Shown here in pieces: positions 35,187 to 43,249 of a DNA stretch of 64,000 nt. Position numbers and translations under genes: made by a program. The notes under the pieces are model-generated. The model was not told where the DNA came from. It did not search any database and saw only the letters and a list, made by a program, of their open reading frames with translations. The stretch lies in NCBI GenBank assembly GCA_958347955.1, contig CATVXH010000010.1:10766-74765 (forward strand). The letters run 5' to 3'. This DNA comes from an uncultured Sutterella sp. Its GTDB lineage: Bacteria > Pseudomonadota > Gammaproteobacteria > Burkholderiales > Burkholderiaceae_F. Positions within the stretch are counted from its first letter, which is position 1. Each line of letters begins with the position of its first letter.

Positions 35187-36077
35187 TTAGGCTTTTTGAG
35201 CAGCGGCCATTTGTTCAGCCACTTCAGCGGCAAAGTCGCTTTGCTTCTTCTCGATGCCTTCGCCGACAACGAAGAGCACGAAAGAGGAGATGGTAGCGCC
35301 GTTTTGCTTGAGCAATTCACCCACGCTCATCTTATCGTTCTTAACGAACGGTTGAGACAAGAGGGTCACTTCCTTCAAGTACTTTTGAACCGTACCTTCA
35401 GCGATGCGTTCGAGCATGGCTTCGGGCTTGCCGGCTTCACGGGCCTTTTCGATAGCCACGCGGCGCTCAGTGGCCAAAAGTTCCGGATCGACACCATTGG
35501 CGTCCAAGGCCTTCGGCTTCAAAGCGGCGATGTGCATAGCGATGTCGTGACCGACTTCGTCATTGCCGCCGACCATGTCAACGAGCACACCGATCTTGGA
35601 GCCGCCGTGCACGTATTGATGAAGCTTGCCTTGAGCTTCGATGCGCTTGAAGCGGCGGAAGGTCATGTTTTCGCCGATCTTACCGACCAAGGCCGTGCGG
35701 ATGGCTTCCAAAGATTGACCGTTGACTTCCAAAGCAGCCAAAGCGGCAACGTCAGCCGGGTTCTTTTCGGCAACCAAGCGGGCAGCGTCGGCAGCCATTT
35801 GTTGGAATTCGGGGTTCTTAGCCACGAAGTCGGTTTCAGAGTTGACTTCGAAAATGGAACCAACCTTGCCGTCTTCAGAAATGTAGATGCTCACCACGCC
35901 TTCAGCGGCGATACGGGCGGCAGCCTTGCTCGCCTTGTTGCCGAGCTTGACGCGGAGAATTTCTTCAGCGCGAGCCATGTCGCCATCGGCTTCGGTCAAC
36001 GCTTTCTTGCATTCCATCATCGGAGCGTCGGTCTTGACGCGCAATTCTTTAACCATAGCGGCAGTAATAACGGCCAT
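35187..36077 (-). CDS. tsf: Elongation factor Ts
   Basis: This 296-residue protein recycles EF-Tu by exchanging GDP for GTP. The N-terminal UBA-like domain (V-K-E-L-R-x-x-T-D-A-P-M-M-E-C-K-K-A-L) and the T-D-F-V-A-K-N core motif are clear. The ATG at 36077 with a GGAG site gives the usual start; an in-frame start at 36113 is less likely. Strong TTG leucine preference marks it as highly expressed. It follows rpsB by about 96 bp. Confidence 0.96.
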   Translation of the reverse strand: MAVITAAMVKELRVKTDAPMMECKKALTEADGDMARAEEILRVKLGNKASKAAARIAAEGVVSIYISEDGKVGSIFEVNSETDFVAKNPEFQQMAADAARLVAEKNPADVAALAALEVNGQSLEAIRTALVGKIGENMTFRRFKRIEAQGKLHQYVHGGSKIGVLVDMVGGNDEVGHDIAMHIAALKPKALDANGVDPELLATERRVAIEKAREAGKPEAMLERIAEGTVQKYLKEVTLLSQPFVKNDKMSVGELLKQNGATISSFVLFVVGEGIEKKQSDFAAEVAEQMAAAQKA

Positions 36078-36173
36078 GTATTTCTCCAGTAGAGTTTGGT
36101 TTGTGAATTTCAAAAAGGGGCGAGGCTTTATGAATAAATCCTCGCCCCGAAAAAGAACAACTATTGAAGTTTA

Positions 36174-36914
36174 TTAGGCTTCTTCAGCAACTTCAACGAA
36201 TTCTTCTTCACCGGCGACTTCCTTCAAGCTTTCTTCGCTTTCTTGGCGACCGGCCAAAATGGCGTCAGCCATTCCGGAGGCGTAGATGGAAACGGCCTTG
36301 GCCGAGTCATCGTTGCCCGGGATAACATAGTCGATGCCGAGCGGGCTGCAGTTCGTGTCCACAACGCCGATCACGGGGATGCCCAACTTGTTGGCTTCTT
36401 GAACGGCGATCTTGTGATAGCCGACGTCAACAATGAACAAAGCGTCGGGCAAGCTCGTCATTTCCTTGATACCACCGATGGAGCGGTTCAACTTTTCAAC
36501 TTCACGGGTGAAGTCGAGAGCTTCCTTCTTGGTCATCTTTTCCAAGCCGCCGTTGGCGATGGTTTCTTCCATGTCCTTCAAACGCTTGATCGTGAGCTTC
36601 ACGGTCTTGAAGTTGGTGAGCGTGCCGCCCAGCCAGCGTTGATCGACATAGCAGCAACCGGCGCGTTGAGCTTCGGCAACGATCGTGTCACGACCGCCGC
36701 GCTTGGTGTCAACGAAAAGAATCTTGCCGCCCTTGGAGGAGAGTTCGCGGGCGAACTTCAGGGCTTCTTCAAACTTCACAACCGTCTTTTCGAGGTTGAT
36801 GATGTGAATCTTGTTGCGGGCGCCGAAAATGTATTGACCCATCTTCGGATTCCAGAAGCGAGTTTGGTGACCGAAGTGGCAACCGGCTTCGAGCATTTCG
36901 CGCATGCTAACCAT
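36174..36914 (-). CDS. rpsB: 30S ribosomal protein S2
   Basis: This 246-residue ribosomal protein has the family N-terminus (M-L-E-A-G-C-H-F-G-H-Q-T-R) and D-T-K-R-G and Q-R-W-L-G-G-T-L-T-N motifs. It ends in an acidic tail. An AGAAGGAA site precedes the ATG. It heads the rpsB-tsf operon behind a long leader and a strong promoter. Confidence 0.97.
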   Translation of the reverse strand: MVSMREMLEAGCHFGHQTRFWNPKMGQYIFGARNKIHIINLEKTVVKFEEALKFARELSSKGGKILFVDTKRGGRDTIVAEAQRAGCCYVDQRWLGGTLTNFKTVKLTIKRLKDMEETIANGGLEKMTKKEALDFTREVEKLNRSIGGIKEMTSLPDALFIVDVGYHKIAVQEANKLGIPVIGVVDTNCSPLGIDYVIPGNDDSAKAVSIYASGMADAILAGRQESEESLKEVAGEEEFVEVAEEA

Positions 36915-37137
36915 GATAATTTTTTCCTTCTAAGGTTTTTAACTGACAACGCGCCGCTATTTCACACAACCGATCGATTCCTTTTGAATCAATTGCGGCA
37001 ACCGGCGAAACAACCGTTAGATGACGCGCTGCGCTATTAGAGCTTTCCGAAAATAAAAAAGCCGAGCAAACGGAGGGAAAGCTGAAAATCCGTTTCTCGA
37101 CACGAAAAAACACTCAAAAAATAGCTTTTTTCGCACA
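36915..37137 (-). promoter_or_regulatory. Long 5' leader of rpsB
   Basis: About 220 nt separate the predicted rpsB transcription start from the start codon. It holds an AAACGGA/TCCGTTT stem (37068-37074 with 37089-37095) followed on the minus strand by GCTCGGC and six T residues, which looks like an attenuator. S2 is known to control its own operon in other proteobacteria; whether this leader does so is inference. Confidence 0.45.
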
Positions 37138-37144
37138 GCTCGCT

Positions 37145-37175
37145 ATTATATGCGGAATCGGCTTGAAAAAAGCAA
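37145..37175 (-). promoter_or_regulatory. Promoter of rpsB-tsf
   Basis: The minus strand shows a consensus TATAAT (37145-37150) and a TTGCTT -35 box (37170-37175) 19 bp away. It overlaps the divergent map promoter. Confidence 0.6.
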
Positions 37176-37192
37176 AATTTTCTCAATATTTT
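37163..37192 (+). promoter_or_regulatory. Candidate promoter of map
   Basis: TTGAAA (37163-37168) and TATTTT (37187-37192), 18 bp apart, lie just upstream of map. The -35 box sits next to that of the divergent rpsB promoter, so the two genes may compete for RNA polymerase. Confidence 0.45.
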
Positions 37193-37215
37193 GAATAAGT
37201 AAAAAAAGAATTACC

Positions 37216-38019
37216 ATGGCTATTATCATCAAAACCGCTGAAGAAATCGAAGGAATGCGAAAAGCCTGCCGTCTGGCAAGTGAAGTTCTTGATTACATTG
37301 AACCTTTCGTGGTTGCCGGCGCCAAAACCATTGATCTTGACAACCGCATGAACGATTTCATGATCGCCCACGGCGCGAAGTCTGCCTGCCTGGGCTATGC
37401 GCCCAAGGGATTCACCCCCTACCCCGGCTCAACCTGCATTTCAGTCAATCATGTCGTCTGTCACGGCATCCCTTCGGAAAAAGCGCTCAAAAAAGGCGAC
37501 ATCGTCAATATTGACGTGACGGTGATTCTCGACGGATTTTACGGTGACACAAGCCGCATGTTCATGGTCGGCAACAAAATTTCAGTCTCCGCCCGTCATT
37601 TGGTGGAGGCCACCTATGAATGCATGTGGCGCGGCATTGCCGCCATCGCCCCCGGCCGTCCCTTAAACGATGTCGGCATTGCCTGTGAAAAGGTCGCTCG
37701 CGCCGAAGGACTTTCCGTGGTGCACGAATACGGCGGACACGGCGTGGGGCGCAACTTCCATGAGGATCCTTTTGTGTGTCACTACAATACGCAGGACAAT
37801 CGAATCATCATGAAGCCCGGAATGATTTTCACGGTTGAACCGATGTTAAACGCGGGGCGCCGTCAAATTTCAGAACTCAATGACGGCTGGACGGTGGTGA
37901 CTGCCGACCGCAGTCTTTCCGCTCAATGGGAGCACACTGTGCTTGTAACCGAAACGGGCTACGAAGTGCTGACACTGTCTGAGGGCTACCCCCCGATTCC
38001 CGACTACATTAAACGCTAA
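37216..38019 (+). CDS. map: Methionine aminopeptidase, type I
   Basis: This 267-residue metalloprotease removes the initiator methionine from new proteins. The metal ligands are all visible in the expected order: D in N-I-D-V, D in G-D-T-S-R-M-F, H in G-H-G-V-G, E in T-V-E-P-M, and E in Q-W-E-H-T. Length fits bacterial type I enzymes. It is divergent from rpsB, the arrangement seen in E. coli and many betaproteobacteria. A strong terminator follows. Confidence 0.96.
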   Translation: MAIIIKTAEEIEGMRKACRLASEVLDYIEPFVVAGAKTIDLDNRMNDFMIAHGAKSACLGYAPKGFTPYPGSTCISVNHVVCHGIPSEKALKKGDIVNIDVTVILDGFYGDTSRMFMVGNKISVSARHLVEATYECMWRGIAAIAPGRPLNDVGIACEKVARAEGLSVVHEYGGHGVGRNFHEDPFVCHYNTQDNRIIMKPGMIFTVEPMLNAGRRQISELNDGWTVVTADRSLSAQWEHTVLVTETGYEVLTLSEGYPPIPDYIKR

Positions 38020-38023
38020 ACAA

Positions 38024-38063
38024 AAATGCCGCCCGAGAGACTGACTTGAGGCGGCATTTTTTT
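38024..38063. terminator. Bidirectional terminator between map and fabF
   Basis: A 10-bp stem AAATGCCGCC/GGCGGCATTT (38024-38033 with 38050-38059) has an A run before and a T run after it, so it can serve both convergent genes. Confidence 0.92.
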
Positions 38064-38081
38064 CAAACGCGAATTCTAAAT

Positions 38082-39314
38082 TCAATCCATTTTTTTAAAG
38101 ATAAGACTTCCGTTTGTGCCGCCGAATCCGAAAGAATTCTTCATGGCGTAACGGATTTCTTTTTCCCGCGCCTTGTTGGCGCAATAATCCAAATCACATT
38201 CAGGATCAGGATTTTCCAAATTGATCGTCGGCGGCACCATTTGATTATGCAGCGCCAAAACGGTCAAAACAGACTCCACACCGCCGGCGCCTCCAAAAAG
38301 GTGGCCGATCATTGACTTTGAGGAGCTCACAACGAGCCCGTTTTGGGCATAGTCGCCAAACACCTCTTTAATCGCCTTGGTTTCATTGATGTCACCCAAC
38401 ACAGTGGATGTGCCGTGCGCATTGAGGTAATCGATTTCCTCGGGACGAATTGCCGCCTGATCCAAAGCCATCTGCATGCAATATGACGGCCCCTCGGTAT
38501 TGGGAGTTGTGATATGGTGAGCGTCGGCTGTCAAACCATAGCCCGCCAATTCAGCGTAAATTTTTGCGCCGCGCGCCACCGCATGCTCGTAATCCTCAAG
38601 CACCATGACGCCCGCCCCTTCACCAAAAACAAAACCGTCACGATCTTTATCGAAGGGACGCGAGGCTCTTTGAGGATCGTCATTGCGGCGCGACATGGCG
38701 TGCATGCTGTCAAAACCGGCCATCGGCAAAGCGCCGATCGGCGCGTCGGTGCCGCCCGCAATCATCACGTCAGCGTCGCCCCGCTTGATCATCCAGGCGG
38801 CTTCCCCGATACTGTGAAGCCCTGTCGAGCAGGCGCTGACATGAGCCATATTCGGTCCCCTGAAGCCGGTCATAATCGCCAATTGACCGGACACCATATT
38901 GATGATGCAGCCGGGAATTAAAAAAGGCGACACTCTTCTGGGACCGCGCTCAAGGAGCGTTTTATGGTTGTCACAGATCATCGGAATTCCGCCGATGCCC
39001 GAGCCAACCGCGCATCCGATGCGACGAAGATTTTCCTTTTCGGAATTCAAACCGCTATCGCGGATTGCCTGAAAAGCCGCCGCGATACCAAAATGAAGGA
39101 ATCGGTCAAAACGCCTCGCCTCTTTAACAGGCATATAGGGCGATACGTCAAAATCTTTCACTTCCGCCGCAATTTGGCAGCCGAAAGCCGCCGCGTCAAA
39201 ACGGGTCACAGGACCTACCCCGCTTTTACCTTCCAGCGCATTTTTCCAGATCGTCTCTACATCATTTCCTATCGGACAAACGGCCCCAAGACCGGTCACA
39301 ACCACACGTCGCAT
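38082..39314 (-). CDS. fabF: 3-oxoacyl-ACP synthase II
   Basis: This 410-residue condensing enzyme elongates acyl-ACP with malonyl-ACP. The Cys-His-His triad is present: C in S-A-C-S-T-G, H in N-A-H-G-T-S-T, and H in M-I-G-H-L-F-G-G-A-G. The ATG at 39314 (M-R-R-V-V-V-T-G-L-G) is the usual start and has AAGG nine bases before it; an in-frame GTG lies 9 bp upstream. It stands alone on the minus strand between map and glnD, away from fabD/fabG/acpP, so it may be a second fabF-type gene. Confidence 0.93.
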   Translation of the reverse strand: MRRVVVTGLGAVCPIGNDVETIWKNALEGKSGVGPVTRFDAAAFGCQIAAEVKDFDVSPYMPVKEARRFDRFLHFGIAAAFQAIRDSGLNSEKENLRRIGCAVGSGIGGIPMICDNHKTLLERGPRRVSPFLIPGCIINMVSGQLAIMTGFRGPNMAHVSACSTGLHSIGEAAWMIKRGDADVMIAGGTDAPIGALPMAGFDSMHAMSRRNDDPQRASRPFDKDRDGFVFGEGAGVMVLEDYEHAVARGAKIYAELAGYGLTADAHHITTPNTEGPSYCMQMALDQAAIRPEEIDYLNAHGTSTVLGDINETKAIKEVFGDYAQNGLVVSSSKSMIGHLFGGAGGVESVLTVLALHNQMVPPTINLENPDPECDLDYCANKAREKEIRYAMKNSFGFGGTNGSLIFKKMD

Positions 39315-39494
39315 GACACACACCCTTATAAAAAGTGATAATCAACTAATCAAACAGCGCCTTGCATGAAGTCAGAAATACTGGCGCCAGGCGCATTGAA
39401 CCGTCTGTCATGCTAACAAAAGCCGTGGGTGTTGAGGATCACCTATTTTGGTTAAACTTTTATAGTATTGACTACACTTTCGAGCGGCAAGGTT

Positions 39495-42044
39495 ATGAGT
39501 GATTTCATCGAAAACTTTAGAACACTGTCGGCTGATTTAGCCCATCGCTTTTTGCAGGACGGGCGTGTAACAACTTACCTGAAAGGGCATGCCGCCGCAG
39601 CCGATGAATGCATCAGACAATTGGCACGAGAGAGCGGCCTTACCGAAAATACCGCCCTCGTTGCCGTCGGCGGCTACGGCCGAAAAGAACTCTTTCCCCA
39701 CTCTGACCTTGACGTGATGGTGTTGCTTGCCGACGAGCCCGATGAAGAGAACGCTAAAAAAATCGAAGGTTTTCTCATGCGGCTCTGGGACATGGGGCTA
39801 ACCGTTGGCAGTAGCGTCAGAACCGTTCAAAGCGCGCTCTCGGAGAGCGCCAAAGATATCACGGTTCAAACCGCCCTGCTTGAGTCGCGCCTGATTACCG
39901 GTGACGAAAGGCTTTTTGCTCAATTACAGAAAGAGTTTTTCAACCCAATGGACGCGCCGGCCTTCTATAGGGCGAAGGCATTGGAATTGCGTCAACGCCA
40001 TCAGAAATATGAAGACACCCCATTCGCGCTTGAGCCCAACCTCAAGGAAAGCCCGGGCGGTCTTCGTGATCTGCAGGTGCTTTTTTGGTGCTCACACGCG
40101 GCCGGCATGGGCTCAAGTCCTGAAGAGATGCTCTCGGCGGGAACCATTTCCTCCACCGAGGCCGATAAACTCAAAGAGGCTCTTCACGCGCTCAAAACGT
40201 TTCGCATTTACCTTCATCTCATCGCCAACAGGCACGAAGACCGCTTGATTTTTGATCTTCAGACCCGGGTCGCGCAAGCCGCCGGCTATAAGAACACCAA
40301 TCACCAGTTGGCAAGCGAAGCGCTTATGAAGCGCTACTACCTGACGGCTAAAGCCGTCAGTCAGCTCTCTGAGATTTTCATGCAAATGTTCGAAAACAAA
40401 TTCTTCCCTGAAGATTACATGCATGAAACAGTGATCGACCGCACTTTTATCGCCCGCGGCTACACTCTGGACATCACACATGAGGGCGCATTCAGAGACG
40501 ACCCCAACGCCATCCTGCGGGCTTTTTATCTGCTGGAAAGCTCCTCCCCCCTTAAACGGCTGAGCGTATCGCTGTTGCGCGAGCTGATGAGCTCAAGAGA
40601 GTTGATCAACGACAGTTTCCGAGAAGACAGCGCCAATAAGCGCATGTTCATGCAAATTATCAAAATGCCCCATGGCGTCAGCCACGCCCTACTCGACCTC
40701 AACCAATGGGGCATTCTCGGCCTCTTTTTACCCGAGTTTCAGCACATCGTCGGCCAAATGCAGCATGACCTGTTTCACACCTATACGGTGGATCAGCACA
40801 CAATGCGCGTTGTTCGAAATCTGCGCTATTTCACACGAAGTGAATACGCCCACGAATATCCGATCTGCACGCGCATCATGCAGACACTAAAGGACACCTG
40901 GCGTTTGGTGCTTGCCGCTTTATTCCACGATGTCGGAAAAGGTTTAGGCGGCAAACATGAAAAAGTCGGCTCGGAGATTGTCAAAAAGTTCTGCGAACGC
41001 TTTGACATTGATCAGGAGACAACCGATCTCTTGGTTTTTCTAGTTCGTGAACATTTGACCATGAGCCTTGTGGCTCAAAAGCAAGATATTTCCGATCCCG
41101 ATGTCATCAAACATTTCGCGGAAATTGTCCAAACAGAAGAAAGATTGAACGCGCTCTTTCTGTTAACTGTTTGCGACATTCGCGCCACCGGTCCTAAAGT
41201 GTGGACTCAATGGAAGAGCCAGCTCCTGCAGGATCTGTACTGGCAAACTTTGCCTCTTGTGCGCTTGGGCGGCGCGCCGGATCGACAGGCGCTCTTACTT
41301 CAACGTCAAAAGGAGGCGGCCGAACTCATTGTGCAAGCCGGCGTCAGCCCACGGAAAATCGAGGCAATATGGAAAACGCTTACGCTTCAGTACTACCTGC
41401 GCCATACCGCCGAGAGCATCGCGTGGCAAACCGTATCCCTGGCTTCGGTCTTCCCGACCGATTCCCCTTTCGTCGCCACACGAGTTTTAGCGCAAAACGC
41501 CGGTATTGAAATTCTTGTCTACACCCCGGACCGTGTCGGCCTTTTTGCCAGTATTTTGGGATTTTTACAGAAAAAACGCTTCTCCGTTCTCGATGCCCGA
41601 ATTTACACAACTCTTGACCACAAAGCGTTTAACACCTTCGTTGTGACCGACAACGGTTCACGAGACATCGATGAATTGGCGGATCAATTGGTTCCCGATC
41701 TCACAGAGTGGCTTCTTCATCCCAAAGAAATCGCCAGATCCAAACCCGGGAAATTATCCAGGCGCTCACGCCACTTCCCGCTTCAACCTTTGGTCAATAT
41801 TCAAGCCGATGAATCCGGCCGCAACTATCTGCTCTCGGTAACCTGCACGGACAGGATAGGATTGTTGTTTGATATTGCAACAATATTAAATAAATATCAT
41901 GTTAATCTTCAAACAGCAAAGATTATGACGATGGGCGAACGGGTGGAAGACGTGTTTTTGATTGATGGAGAGGCGCTGAAAGATATTCCCACAACTGTTG
42001 CGATCGAGAAAGATCTGCTCGAAGTGCTAACACCAAAGCCTTAA
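39495..42044 (+). CDS. glnD: [Protein-PII] uridylyltransferase / uridylyl-removing enzyme
   Basis: This 849-residue sensor adds UMP to PII proteins when glutamine is low and removes it when glutamine is high. Domains in order are the nucleotidyltransferase (G-G-Y-G-R-x-E-L-F-P-x-S-D-L-D near residue 62), a helical domain, the HD hydrolase domain (F-H-D-V-G-K-G near residue 480), and two C-terminal ACT domains (T-P-D-R-V-G-L-F and C-T-D-R-I-G-L-L) that bind glutamine. The ATG at 39495 has AAGG five bases before it; a TTG at 39468 is possible. Downstream of map, with fabF inserted between them. Confidence 0.95.
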   Translation: MSDFIENFRTLSADLAHRFLQDGRVTTYLKGHAAAADECIRQLARESGLTENTALVAVGGYGRKELFPHSDLDVMVLLADEPDEENAKKIEGFLMRLWDMGLTVGSSVRTVQSALSESAKDITVQTALLESRLITGDERLFAQLQKEFFNPMDAPAFYRAKALELRQRHQKYEDTPFALEPNLKESPGGLRDLQVLFWCSHAAGMGSSPEEMLSAGTISSTEADKLKEALHALKTFRIYLHLIANRHEDRLIFDLQTRVAQAAGYKNTNHQLASEALMKRYYLTAKAVSQLSEIFMQMFENKFFPEDYMHETVIDRTFIARGYTLDITHEGAFRDDPNAILRAFYLLESSSPLKRLSVSLLRELMSSRELINDSFREDSANKRMFMQIIKMPHGVSHALLDLNQWGILGLFLPEFQHIVGQMQHDLFHTYTVDQHTMRVVRNLRYFTRSEYAHEYPICTRIMQTLKDTWRLVLAALFHDVGKGLGGKHEKVGSEIVKKFCERFDIDQETTDLLVFLVREHLTMSLVAQKQDISDPDVIKHFAEIVQTEERLNALFLLTVCDIRATGPKVWTQWKSQLLQDLYWQTLPLVRLGGAPDRQALLLQRQKEAAELIVQAGVSPRKIEAIWKTLTLQYYLRHTAESIAWQTVSLASVFPTDSPFVATRVLAQNAGIEILVYTPDRVGLFASILGFLQKKRFSVLDARIYTTLDHKAFNTFVVTDNGSRDIDELADQLVPDLTEWLLHPKEIARSKPGKLSRRSRHFPLQPLVNIQADESGRNYLLSVTCTDRIGLLFDIATILNKYHVNLQTAKIMTMGERVEDVFLIDGEALKDIPTTVAIEKDLLEVLTPKP

Positions 42045-42080
42045 AAAAATGCCGGGCAACAATTAAAAATAGCCCGGCAT
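42043..42080 (-). terminator. Terminator between glnD and the PepSY-like gene
   Basis: A 9-bp stem ATGCCGGGC/GCCCGGCAT (42049-42057 with 42072-42080) is followed on the minus strand by seven T residues, ending the PepSY-like gene and probably also glnD. Confidence 0.85.
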
Positions 42081-42089
42081 CTGAACGCT

Positions 42090-42512
42090 TTACTCTTGAA
42101 TTTCAACGTTTCGATAATGGTTTCTGAGCTTCAAACCGACATCCCAAATGACGCCTTTTTTCACATCCGTGTGCTTGTTGGCGCCGAGAATTTCCGCTCG
42201 CGGCCACTGCTCGTGAACCTTTTTCAAAACTGAGGCGGGAATATCAGCGGAGGATACATCCTCTTTGGTCCGAAGAATTTTTCCGTCTTGCGCGATAATC
42301 GCTTCCACTTCATTCTGAGCGATTTTCGCGTCAACTTCATAGGCGTTGTCATCCTCATCGAAATCCCACTCAACCACCACCGCGTTAGGAAACCGATCGG
42401 CAAAGGATGCCTTAACCGCCTCGGGCACGTCGCCCGCCGCCAAACTCGACGCCATCGCAGGCGACAGAAACAACCCCAAAATCATTGAAAAAATAAACGC
42501 CGATTTTCTCAT
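42090..42512 (-). CDS. Periplasmic PepSY-like domain protein
   Basis: This 140-residue protein has a signal peptide (M-R-K-S-A, hydrophobic stretch, cleavage expected after A-M-A or S-L-A). The rest resembles the PepSY-like, beta-lactamase-inhibitor-type domains found in small periplasmic proteins: F-P-x-A-x-x-x-x-W followed by Y-E-V-D-A-K, then a second half with a similar W-P-R-A-E-I pattern. Such domains are often thought to bind or inhibit peptidases or sense ligands; no specific function can be given. It lies 12 bp after the phosphorylase gene, so it is probably in the same transcript. Confidence 0.75.
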   Translation of the reverse strand: MRKSAFIFSMILGLFLSPAMASSLAAGDVPEAVKASFADRFPNAVVVEWDFDEDDNAYEVDAKIAQNEVEAIIAQDGKILRTKEDVSSADIPASVLKKVHEQWPRAEILGANKHTDVKKGVIWDVGLKLRNHYRNVEIQE

Positions 42513-42524
42513 CTCAACCTCGAC

Positions 42525-43247
42525 TCAAAGACGTACAAAGGAGCGCAAAATTCTCAGTAAAGCCCCCACACTTTTATCCATATTAGCTTTAATAGCGTCA
42601 AAATCCAAACTTTGGTCAACAAGGCCTGCCGCCCAATTGACGCTAAAGCAGATGAGCGCATAGCTCATGCCCAGTTCCCTGGCGAGCGCGGCCTCAGGCA
42701 TCGCAGTCATGCCGACCATATCGCATCCGTCCATAATCATGCGTTTTACCTCAGCGGCCGTTTCCAATCGCGGCCCTTGAGTGCAGGCGTAGGTGCCTCG
42801 ATTGTGGACAAAAATTTTCTCCATTTGCGCCGCATCCAAAAGCCTGCCTCTCAAAGCTTCGTCAAAAGGATGAGTGAAGTCAATGTGCCGACAAGGCATC
42901 CCCGCCTCGCCCCAATAACTGGATTCACGCCCATAGGTGTAATCAACAATCTGATCCGGCAAGGTAAAGTGACCGGGAGCGTTTTCCGCGGACATACCGC
43001 CCACACTGGCTACGGCAATGATTTCGGTAACACCGGACTGCTTAAGAGCCCACATTTGCGCCCGAGAAGGAATCTGATGGGGGGCGAAACGATGATCTTT
43101 TCCGTGGCGGTGCAGCACTGCGACTGCTTTATTTTCAAAATCACCGATTTCAAACTCAACTTCACCGAACGGTGTCACCGTCTTGACTATGCGTGCGTTT
43201 TCAATAACAAAATTTTCAAAGCCGCTGCCGAAAACCAATCCCAACAT
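42525..43247 (-). CDS. S-methyl-5'-thioinosine/purine nucleoside phosphorylase
   Basis: This 240-residue PNP/MTAP family 2 enzyme has the phosphate-binding S-V-G-G-M, the P-D-Q-I-V-D-Y-T segment, and the substrate loop T-Q-G-P-R-L-E-T-x-A-E with M-V-G-M-T-A-M-P-E-A. The pattern resembles the methylthioinosine phosphorylase of Pseudomonas (family knowledge), which salvages methylthioadenosine after deamination, but methylthioadenosine or guanosine as substrate cannot be excluded. It starts 2 bp after ligA, on the same strand. Confidence 0.85.
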   Translation of the reverse strand: MLGLVFGSGFENFVIENARIVKTVTPFGEVEFEIGDFENKAVAVLHRHGKDHRFAPHQIPSRAQMWALKQSGVTEIIAVASVGGMSAENAPGHFTLPDQIVDYTYGRESSYWGEAGMPCRHIDFTHPFDEALRGRLLDAAQMEKIFVHNRGTYACTQGPRLETAAEVKRMIMDGCDMVGMTAMPEAALARELGMSYALICFSVNWAAGLVDQSLDFDAIKANMDKSVGALLRILRSFVRL

Positions 43248-43249
43248 CT

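Noticed and set aside
35196..37040. Open frames of about 300 and 265 codons antisense to tsf and rpsB
   Set aside because: These result from the biased codons of highly expressed genes. The sense strand encodes textbook EF-Ts and S2.
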